A stretch of 64,000 nucleotides of DNA from Forficula auricularia (Eukaryota; Arthropoda; Insecta; Dermaptera; Forficulidae): contig JALMQS010000841.1 in NCBI GenBank assembly GCA_024734495.1, forward strand, positions 3,100,662-3,164,661, given 5' to 3'. Position 1 is the stretch's first letter. Each line of letters begins with the position of its first letter. Shown here piece after piece: positions 10,068 through 22,000 of this stretch. Under the pieces are notes generated by a model. The model was not told the origin of the DNA. It ran no database searches and saw only the letters and a program-made list of their open reading frames with translations. The position numbers and the translations under genes are program-made.

Positions 10068-13000
10068 GTAAACATTAATTTTATCATAATTTTATAAAAT
10101 CTTCAATCTCTTTAATTCATTTTTTAATTTTCAGACTGATGAATCACAGATTAAAATTAATGACGATGGTACTTATTGTACATGTTTTATCAATTATCAG
10201 TCTAAATCAGATGAAGAAATAATAAGAGTGTTTAATCGATTTGGGGATTTGCAAAATCTTCGAAAGGTAGATCGTTTAGTATTCATTCGTTATACAAAAA
10301 AAGAAGATCTTGTTAACTGTATAAATGGCTTGAAAAATGATCCTTACTTCAAACTAAGAAAAGCTTACAAAAAGAAAAGGTGAGTAAACATAGTTTTTTT
10401 TTATCAAATAAATACAATACAATACTATGTGTATGTATATCTTTTATGTGTGATTTATTCCATATAACATTCATTGTTCTTGTTTTTATTTAGTCCTTAA
10501 AATTATCAGGCTTGTGTTATGTCATAAATTTAAAGATAAATCTTTAGTTTTTAATACCGTCTAGACGTTAATTGTTAAGCTCGACTACTTGTAGTGTAAT
10601 ATAAAGAATTGACGATGGCTAGCTAAGTGAGTATAATACACTCGAGAGCAAACAAATCGCACACCCCCTACATTTTAACTTCAAACTTGAATATATTTTA
10701 AATTAATTTTTTTTTTGCTAGTACTATTTTGATTAAATTAAAGTACACAATGTTAGCTCTAAAAACACAAAATGTTTACCTTTGACCTTCAAAATCATTA
10801 GATTACTAACAAAAGAACAACAGATTCCGAAATTGCTCGTTTGAGATAACGATGTTTGTGAGATTTTGAGAAGGTATAAAAGGGTAATCAAACAATGAAA
10901 TTAGTAAAATAAGCATTTATTAATACGAGGTATTACCTCCCCTGGCCTGAATTACAGCTTGCATTCGATGTTTTATCGAAATCAATTTTTTTTTTAAATC
11001 CTGCGGTATCCTATCCCATTCTTCATTAATTGCGGTTTGAATCTCTCCGAGGCTCGTAGGCACCGTGTTTCTTGATCGTACCCGTTTTTTCAGTTCGTCC
11101 CATAGATGCTCAATGGTATTGAGATCTGGGATTCGAGAAGGCCACTCCATAACCGGCACTTCAACCTCTTCCAAGTACTGGCGTACTATAGCAACGGGGT
11201 GTGGTCTTGCGTTATCTTGCATGAAAATGAAATTTACGCCGATATATCTGGAAAAAGGCACTACGTGATCCACCAGGATCTCTTCGATATAACGTTGGGA
11301 AGTCAATCCCTTTGATCGACGGCCGATATTGGGCTCTGTGATGAATACCAGTTCAGTTTTTAGGGGATAGTTTATTTAAATATTCGGCATCTTATACTGC
11401 ATCCCGGGGGTTTAGTTCATGGTGTTTCCCCGGTATAAGATTTGAACAGTTGGAAAATATGGTAGAGAGGTATGTAGGGGCTAGAAAGGATTTAGTTTTT
11501 ATTCATGTAGGCACGCATAATATCTATGATATTACTGCTGAGGTATTCCGTTTAAAATTTGATAGATTAGTTATTTCTCTTAGAAATAAATTTCAGGGAG
11601 CAAAATTAATATTTAGTGGTATAATTTATAGAAGGGATGTAGATTTTAGAAGGATTAATTGGGCAAATCATATTTTAGAAAGTGTCTGTTTCTTTCTTTT
11701 TCTCAATTAGTTTCTTTTATTCAGGAATTACAGGAAGCTTTAGATAAAAGTCAGTGTGTAGAGGCAGTATTTTTGGACTTTGCCAAGGCTTTCGATAAAG
11801 TCAGTCATAAAATTATTTTAGAAAAATTAAACTCGTCAGGGTTGTCTGTTAAGTTAATTAAATTTATTCGGTGTTTTCTTAGGATAGAACTCAAATTGTA
11901 AAAGTGGGTAATGGTCTGTCTGATAGAGTAGATGTCACGTCTGGGGTGATTCAAGGTAGTGTTCTGGGTCCTCTTCTTTTTCTTATATATGTAAATGATT
12001 TGCCTTCTATCGTGCAATCATCTATTAGGCTTTTCGCGGATGATTGTGTCGTATATAGAGTAATTGATAATGATTGTGATAGCCTTACTTTACAGAATGA
12101 CCTGGATCAAATTGAAGGATGGTGTAGATCCAATTCAATGGAACTAAACCATTCCAAGTCAAATTTGGTTAGATTTAGTACTAGAAATCTGGTTAGTCCT
12201 CAAAATTATTACATTGGTGGAAATATTATCAATGAATCTAAATTTTATAAATATTTAGGCATACATATTCAGGCAAATTTAAAGTGGGATATGCATATTA
12301 GTTATATAGTCAATAAGGCTTATAGGAAATTGGGGATGTTTGGTAGAATTTTGAAGGGTACATCTAGAGAAGTTAAGTCAAAAGTTTATTTAACTTATGT
12401 AAGACCTAATTTAGAGTATTGTTCTGTGGTTTGGGACAAACATCCACAACGATTAGAGAGAAAAATTGATATGGTACAAAGGAGGGCGGCTAGATTTGTT
12501 TTTGGTAAATTTGATAGGTTTAGTAGTGTCACTTCAATGATTAATGAATTAGGATGGTCTAGCTTATTGGAGAGAAGGGAATGGGCTAAATTGAAAGTGA
12601 TTTTCAATTAATACATGGTCCACTATGATTCTAGAGTTGCACATACCACACCATGGGGTATTTTCTCTAAGAATCAAGAACCCATCAAAGTCCAAAAATA
12701 CTGCATCTACACACTGACTTTTATCCAAAGCTTCCTGTAATTCCTGAATAAAAGAAACTAATTGAGAATTACAGGAATAATTTTTTCTAAAACCAAGTTG
12801 CCTATGATAGAACCATCCTTGCCCTTCCAAATACGAGCGGATACGAGAGCCTACCAACCTCTCTAAAATTTTGCCCACCAGACTTGTTAAACTCACTGGC
12901 CTATAATTACAAGCTAAGCTCTTATCTCCCCTTTATAAACAGGAGTAACTAACGCTCTTTTCCAACCAATAGGCATAGTTCCCTCATCCAAACATCTATT

Positions 13001-16000
13001 AAAAAGTAAACATAAAAATTTTGAAATACTATCCACTACAAATTTCAAGAGATCACTATTAATTTCATCCTCCCCCGAGGCCTTTCCTGGTTTTAACCTC
13101 TTAATACCTAATGCTACATCCGATTCCAAAATGACTAAATCCTCCATCTGACTATCACTAGAACCTCCATCAACTAACTCACCCTCCTCTAGAGGTACAA
13201 AAACGGACGAATACTGTCTATTTAATAAATTTGCCTTCAACACATTATCCTCAACCAATTCACCATCATCCCCTAAAAGCGCAGGGACATTTGCCGAAAC
13301 ATTTAATTCCTTAAGAAACGAATAAACATTAAACCAATTTCTATTACTACAATTCCTATCTATATAATTATTCAAATAATTAACTCTAGTCAAATTCTTT
13401 TTTTCAATTAACAGCCTATTTAGCTCTCGGAATTTTCTTTTATGATTCGAAGACTTATTCCTATTAGAATATGCTATCCTACATTTCCGTTTTAAATTCT
13501 TAATGGTTCTATCATAGTAAACAGGATCGTTACCCACTTTAACTAATTTAGAGGGAATAAATTTATATTTTCCTTCTTCCAAAAGATTCATAAGCCCATC
13601 CCATTGCTGATCTACATCCCGAATTACAGACCATTCTAAAAATTTAGATTCCAAAAAATTATTAAATCCCATTTTATCTCCTAATCTATACAGCCAATGC
13701 TTCTTTTCGAAGGTTAGAGACTGACTAACTGATCCCGAATATTCTATTACCACAGAATAATGATCACTAATTCCATCTTCAATAGTGACTCTCATATTAT
13801 CACTATCAAAGTTGGTTAAACAGACATCGAGGACAGACGCTTGCCCACTGGACCTCTTCCTAGTCCCCTCCCTAACAATTTGGATAAAATTTCTACTTTT
13901 GAAAATATCATCAACCAAAATTTGAGCAAGAGAATTACTATTTGTCGCAGATGACCAATTTACATTAGGCAAATTTAAATCTCCACATACTAAAATATCC
14001 TTACTTTGCATAGATGTACAATTTAAAAAATTATCTAAGTTTTCTAAAATGTTGAAGTCCTGACTAGGAGATCTATATAACCCAACAATCACCCTACTTA
14101 TACGTCCAAATTTCACATTCACCCCTAACATCTCCTCTTGTAAATCTAAAAAATTTAAACTACTCGGAAGCGAATCTGTCATCCTGCCTGTCATCTGATT
14201 GATCATCCCACGGGGCACAAGGTGAATTCTAAGGCTTTACCCTTTGCCAACGTTTAAAAAGAGTTTACCAACCGACATACAACTGGCCCTAAGATATTAA
14301 ATATTTTTTGTCTAGCCATCCTAATTATCAAAAAAAGTAATTGGACAAATGAAAAGAACTTTAAGATTATCAAAAGAAAAATTTCACGCCGAAAATTTGG
14401 AAATGATTAAAAAAACATTCATTCATCTATCTCTATTAAAAATATCTGTAATTAACTCAAATCAAAATAATAATAACATGATAAAGAAATTTTAAGATAC
14501 ATCTCTTTTCCATATATATGGTAAAAGGGTTATCCGAATACATTAAAAAAATATTATTTATTCATAATATTCATGCCACCTTCAAATCTACTAATTCGTT
14601 ATCATTCCCATTTTCAAAATTAAAAGACAAAGAACCTCTTTTGAATCAAAATAATTTAATTTATAAAGAGACACTTTCTCCCGAAACGTTTAAATATTTA
14701 AAAACGTTTTATGATTGTTTATTATTAAGAATATTATAATATAATAATTAATTAAATATTATTTTAAATTACAGATTACCCTCATAATTATCATCTCTTT
14801 CCTTCTAGTCTCTCTGGCCGGAACTAACCATCAAAAATCATTTCTAAAACCTAAGCCCGTCTGTATCTTATCAGTCCCAACCTAGACAGAGGTCCATTCA
14901 AATGAAGCCGCCTTTCCCCCCCGAGATATTTACTTCCCGCTCCCACTTGATGAAAAATCTTTCTTACTAACAACGTTAGGATTGACATTTCAATAGCTAA
15001 AATTTCTGCAACTTAGTCAAATATTATACTAATCGTTGCTGAAGCGGAGCTTGAATGAAAATGAATCAAAGAAGGTTTTTTTTATCTATTTATTACATTT
15101 CTTCTAGTTTTTTACTTTCCCATTTATTTTATATAATAGAGACCATCCATTAAGTAATTTCATCACGCAATTTTCGTTGTTATTTGGCCCCTGTTACCCA
15201 TTTGTGATGTCACATCTTAACTAACTTTTATTTTAGAGGAAATTTTAATTAAAACGAAATTATGATTCGTAATTTTTTATTTTTAAAATCTTATCAAATC
15301 TGTAACAATAAATTGAATTTAAAAAAATATTCTCATATTTTCATTGGCTGTGATCATATTAATTAAGAAAAAATACATAATTTCTAATGGGCTTGTAAGC
15401 AATACCTCCCCAATTGTTTTCATATTTGATGAGATGTCACAAAAGTCTTAACTCCTTTCTTAGAGTGCGAGGTACTTTATTGGGGATTCCCATATCAGTA
15501 GCATAGAAGTGAGGTTAAAACCATCCTTATTACATTTCAATAAAATTAATATATTTGTTCGTTTTTTTTTCAATTAATTTTATAAAAAATATTGTATATT
15601 TTATGTTAAAAGTTTTCTATTTTTTGTTCTTTTTTTATAGCAATGAAGACCCCCGTTCTAATGGACTCAACGAAACATTGAATATCGGCAACGCTCGTCA
15701 GTTGAGTACTAGAAAACCCAAACGCCAACACCAAAATCAAAACAACAGACATGACAAACCTTTTCCTAAAGATTATTCAGATAAAGACAAATCTAATTCT
15801 AGTTTTACAAATTCTTTAAATTCGAAAGAAGAAACTGAGAGCCTTAAGTTACCTAATGCCAACTCAAAAAATAGATATTCAAATTCACGAGAGGCTAATA
15901 ATATCCCTCCGGTCTATAAACCTAATACAGCCCACGGAATAAAACCTGAATTTAATCATCGAACACAAACACAGTTCCCGCAACCAAGAGGACCAATGAA

Positions 16001-19000
16001 ATCCAGTAAGTTTTTTAGATAAATTCGTATTTGTGAGATTTTTTTTCAATAATTAGTATTTTCTTATGAAACGAAGAGGGTATTGCTCACATAAGTGAGG
16101 ATAAAAATCGTTATTTCTTAATAGGTTATAAGTTTTTCTTTGGAGACAGACTGGTAGATTTATAGCTGAAAATTGAGTGAAAGGCACTCCATGAATAAAT
16201 AAAAAGCAGATTTCGTATGAAAAATTATTTATTCGAAAGTTTTCTTTGTACATTTTTTTGAAACCGACATTTTGTAAGATCTTTCCTTCTTCAGTGTTCA
16301 AAAGGATCAATGAAGGAATCAAGTAGTATTTTTCCTTCTCGACTTCTTTTTCAGCGCTTGTTTATGTAGAGCACGCATTCCCAACCATTTTCTTGTCCCG
16401 CACCCCTATAAATTTTTAATATGCTCTTACACCACCTAAAGCAGTTTCTAAAAAAAAAAAAATAACGAAAACAAAGTTGTATAATCAAATTTTTTTTAGT
16501 AAACAAAAATGAACATTTGCATAAATCTTAAAAAAAATTAATGAACCTTTTGTTTCTATTTATTGAATAAGTTTTTAAAATCGTGGCACTTTTTTGCTAA
16601 TAACAATTTGCATATCTGCTTTTCCATCCAAGCGATTTCTGAAATTTATTTTGATTAACAAAAGGGCACTAAATCCAGACTCCCGTAACTATGTCGTCTC
16701 AAATGGGATGAGCATAGTTAGTGACCAATCGGGGATTAGGAATATATTCATTGCCGAACATTAATATTGTTCTAAAGTATTGCTTGTAAACTGCATTCGA
16801 AGAAAACGATTTATGCGCAGTTCTAAAAGATCTTCCTTTAGTTCTTCATCATCCGACATATCCAAATTTAAAGAGAATGGGCTTACAATCCTTGTTTCCG
16901 AAGTTTTCAGTTCTTCTTCATTAAAAACTGCCTCAAATGCCTCTCAAGTGCCAGCCGAGAGACAATGATAAAGTTTGTTTTGGAGTTGAAATTACCTACC
17001 TTAAATAATAATAAAAATAATTATTTTAATGCAACTATTTTTCCAAATTTCTTAATATTTCTATGTAAAAGGAAAATTTCTCCTAAAACATCTGAATTTT
17101 TAAATAACGGTTTCTAGATTGTTTTTTATTGTATATAGAATTTATTTGTTGGGGTCTATAGTTCCGAAGGTTTGACCATCATCATTATTCTTTTTAATTA
17201 GAAATATTTCATTTGTTATTTCTCATGGTTTCTCGGGGATTCTACTGTAACTGTGGCGCCGCGATCTGACGATGGATTCTTATAGTATACACCAAAATAA
17301 GACGAAAATGAAGAATGCCATTTTTTGAGATTTCTCTTAGTTTTCGAGATATCCAGTTTAAAAAATACTGTTTTTTGTATTTATTTACTTTTATTTTTCA
17401 ATTGTTTATTTATAGAAACCACGGAAACCGTAGTATTATGGGTTCCACGTGGAGCCGCTATCCGATGACGGATTCTTTTAGAACTAGATAAAATAAGTAG
17501 GAAAGTAAAAATAAAATTTCAAACTAGAAATTTGAACTGAAATTGAGTTTATGGACTGTGATGTCTCAAATTGTCTCAAGTGAGCGTTGGCAATTTTCAT
17601 TTTTAGAACTTTTCATAGGTTCGGTTATATTCATCATCTCGGTTCATTTAGATAAAAAATGGGTTCCCGAACAAACTTTGAAAGGTTCGGTTAAGATATA
17701 TTCAGTTCGTCTCGGTTCGGCTCGTATATATATTAACCGAACCGGCAACGACTTTACATATTCGAATTTTTTTGGGTATTTACTAATTATTTTTTAATTA
17801 ATATTCATTTTCTATCATCCTGCTAACCAAGTGGACCCGGGTTCGAATCCGACTCGAGGCATTCCGGCTAAAATCTGACCCCCGGGGTAGAGACAAAATT
17901 TAAAAATATATAGTATCGTAAATTTGGCTTATGGTTAGAAAGGCCGAAAAGCCAAAAAAAAAAAAAAAAATAAAAACCGACTTCAAAAAATTAAAATGTA
18001 ACAAATAAAATACACTAAAAGGTATAAAATAATTATTATCTTATTTAGTTACAACTAAACGACGAAATATTAACATTACTTTTTGAAGTCGGTGCCAAAC
18101 ACTATACCTTTTATGAATTGCACTCGACGGATCCTACTTAGTACGTTTGGAGGGTATGCTCGCTTATAGGTATAGTTTGTTTGGTACCGACATCAAAAAG
18201 TAATTTTATGTTAATATTTCGCCGTTTAGTTGTAACTAAATAAGATAATAATTATTTATACCTTTTAGTGTATTTTATTTGTTGCATTTAATTTTTTGAA
18301 GTCGGTTTTATTTTTTTCTTAAAAATTATTTTTATTTTTCTTAGTGATGTTATTAATAATGATCATATCATCAGAACTTGACCAAATTAATATGACACCA
18401 TCCCTAAGATACAAAAGAATCATCGAAATCGGTTCATAAACAACGAAGTTAGTCCTGAACAAACCTAACAAAAAAGGTCTAATACCAATAAAAAAAAAAT
18501 GGGACCAATCGGAAGCTAGACTGAACCCAATGCAAAATTTTTTTCAAAATCGGTTCACATTTGGCGGAGATATGAGGTAACATAGGCACAAAAAAAAATT
18601 CAGTCTAATAGAGAACCTCCTCCTTTTTTGAAGTCGGTTAAAAAAACAGTATTTTTTAAACTGGATATCCCGAAAACTAAGCGAAATCTCGAAAAATGGT
18701 TTTCTTCATTTTCGTCTTATTTTGGTTAGTACTATAAGAATCCATCGTCAGATCGCGGCGCCACAGTTACCGTAGAATTGCCACATACTCGATTGGATGT
18801 AGGCAAATTCGTTTTTTTAATGGTCCCTTCACAAACGTATTCTGAATCGCATAAAAGGTCGATGTGCTCTCAATTAAGAATTTCTTTGTGAAGTTACCAG
18901 CTTACTTATACAACAAAACGAATTAACCACATCCAATCGGATATTTGAACCAATACAATGAGAAATAAAGGATAGGTGATTTCGGGAATGATTTATTAAG

Positions 19001-22000
19001 TTTTATATTACCTAATACCTATTAAAATTTATTTAAATTATGATTGTAAATATAAATACGCTATCTATATCACTATAAAACTTGATTAGAGAATTCTGAG
19101 ATTTGCTCAATTGAGAATTAAAGAAATAAATATCTATAAATTCAATATAAAATTTCCCATTAATTCAATTAGATTAGTAGGTATGCATATATAATATATT
19201 TTAAGAAAATATTATTTAATCTAAAAAATTCTTAAAATAATTTTTCTCATTTTTCGACATTTGATAAAAATTTTGAAAAGTTATTTGCTTCTTACCGTTT
19301 TGTATAATGTAGTTTTCTTTAATCAATTAGTTTTAGAATCCTTAAATATTAATAATATTTTAATTTTAAAACTTTTATTTTTTAGTTGAAGAAATGCCTT
19401 TGGATCTACCTCCTCCACCGCCTCTCGATCCAAGTATATAACACAAAATTATATTAATAAATTATGTGAATCTATTTTAATCTAACTTTTCTTTTTTAGT
19501 TCAAAACGATGGATTAACTCAAGAAGGTATATATAAAGAAATTTATAAATTTCATTTTATAAAAATTTAAATTCTAAATTTTTTTTTAATTTTAGATTTG
19601 GATCTTTCTTCTTTAAGAAACGAAATTACAGAAATCGCTAAGCCCAAAATATCTGAAAGCAATACTATACTTATTATAAATATGTCAAAGGAAATGACTT
19701 TTATGGATGTTGTTACATTGTGTCAAGAATTCAATCCTATACATGTTTCATTTACTAAAAGTATTTTATTAAAAGGAGAAACAGTGTAAGTTAAATTATA
19801 TTATTATAACAAGTATTATTTTTACTAATTTAATCACTAGCTGTATACTTATTAAAAATTTACATTCATAATTTATATAATTTCACTCAGAGTCTCTAAT
19901 GATGTTGAAATTAAAAAAAAAAATATTTTTTAAACCAAAACATTCGCTTGTTTGTATTTATAATCAAAGCGCACAGTGTGTGCAGGCCAAGTTCGATCAT
20001 TGGCTTGGCCGTACACGCTGCAAGCTATTTACACGAACCATTTCGAGCCAATTTCGATACCCCTGCAGCTCGGAACCCATTTGAGATATAGAGCTGAAAT
20101 TATACACAAGTAATTATGTAATCCATCTTGAAGAGAGTACTAAATTTCAATAATATAGCTTAAATGGATTCTGAGATATGGACCTGAGAAAATAGCTACA
20201 AGAATAATTAAGTTGAGAAAATAGTACTTTCAATTAAAATGCATTCTTTTCATTTTGAATGACAATCTAAATTTATGGATTCTAAATTTTTAATTTAGAT
20301 TATTTTCATGAAACTTGTCTGTTACGAATTATACTGTAAGTGTCAATGGACTAAATTCGTGAACAGCTAAGTTTCATGAAAATAATCTAAATTAAAAATT
20401 TAGAATCCATAAATTTGGATTGTCATTCAAAATGGAAAGAATGCATTTAATTGAACGTACTATTTTCTCAACTGAATTATTTTTGGCAAATATAACTTGC
20501 TGCACAGTAGATTTCACTACTTTTTCGAACTTGACCTGTTTTTTCACAGAATGTTTTGGTTGGGATAATATAAAATACGGCTTGGTACTAGATATTTCAT
20601 TCAGTCGCCAGCAGAATAACATTCAAGTATACTTAAAACATAACTTGATAATTTTTGTTTTTTTAAATGGTATAACAATTATATGGAAAGGAAATGAACC
20701 CTGAAACAGAAGATCAAATTTTGAAAAATTTTATTTGCCCCAAAAAATTTATTAGCTTATTAGGAGACAGAAATTTATTTTTTACTCAAGTTCTAGTATA
20801 CTCGAACAACCTCTTTAGTCTGGGGTGCAACTGGTACCGTGAAAAGAAAAAGAAATTTCAGGGATTGGGTCAGAGTTGAAGGTTATCAAATTGTCAAGGG
20901 GGAGAGTTGTCTACTAAGAGTGAGAAGGCTCGAGTTCGATTCCTGGTACATGCTATATTGCTCACCAACAGTGTTTTTAAAAAGCTCCTCAACATTAGTT
21001 GTTGTTTTTTGGTTAACAGAGATAAGAAAACCCCGAAAACCCGCTTAAGGTAGTTGTTCCGCCAATGAGTTTTCTTAGGATTTTTTTGAAATTTAGACAT
21101 ATTATTATTTAAATACTTCTGCATCGATTGGTGTCAAAACGAAATTTATGAACAATATAGTTCCGAGATATTAAATTTCAAAATTAGAGTTTTTCAGCCT
21201 CTTAAACATTGCACTATACGGGATATCGGAAAATTTACATACATATTTAATTATAATTAAGAAACCCTTGTTAACATTTTTATAAAAAACTAAACCAACA
21301 TTAAACAATAACCAATACATATTTTAAGACAATTTTGATTCATAGTTACAACACAGTTTCTGAGATAATAAGGAATAAATAATGAAAAATGTATAAAAAA
21401 ATTTACACTAAAAACAATTTGGCAACAGCGCATTTATTTAACCAGCGACAGATGAATAAAGCGCGCATGCTCTAAATTTTTTCAAAATTATAATTTTCAT
21501 AAGGTGTAACGTAGGCGTTGATTATATTTGTTAAAAAATAACAAAACGATTTTTATAAAAAAATTTTAACTTTTAAAATGTATTTTATCTGTCATTTTAA
21601 TATAAAAATATTCAATCTCTTACAATGGTGCCAGATTTGTCAAACGAGCACGGGATTGGCTAGAATCGGTACATAAACAGCTAAAAGTTTTGGGCTTATG
21701 AATTATGAATCCTTATTGTCTGTTCTATATACTCTAGCATTAACTTTTTGCTAGTATTGTCGCGAAACAACTACCTGAAGACCGAGTCTTTTCACTCCAG
21801 CTGCTTATATTGCCTTTGTCTAGAAAAAGAGAACTTGATTTTCTGATCAACAATGCTTTTGTGTGTAGATTAGATTTAAGAGAATTACTAATTACAAGTT
21901 TTATATTATTTGTTTTTTTCTTTTCTAGCAATTACTGTCAAGTTTATTTTAATACTCTTGAAGATGCTAAAGCCTGTCAGATATTAAACGGTTTGAATTT

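Larger units (their letters stand above)
17241..18778. mobile_element. Long nested fold-back element
   Basis: Outer arms of about 140 bp (TTCTACTGTAACTGTGGCGC inward to AAAAAATACTGTTTTTT) pair with 18640-18778. A second palindrome with ~135-bp arms sits inside (17972-18310). Between them, 18400-18655 holds a unit ending in CCTCCTTTTTTGAAGTCGGTT, a motif I associate with common arthropod repeats. Part of the outer arm is also repeated directly at about 17440 (TCCGATGACGGATTCTT). No transposase ORF. In intron 3 of the RRM gene. Confidence 0.75.
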
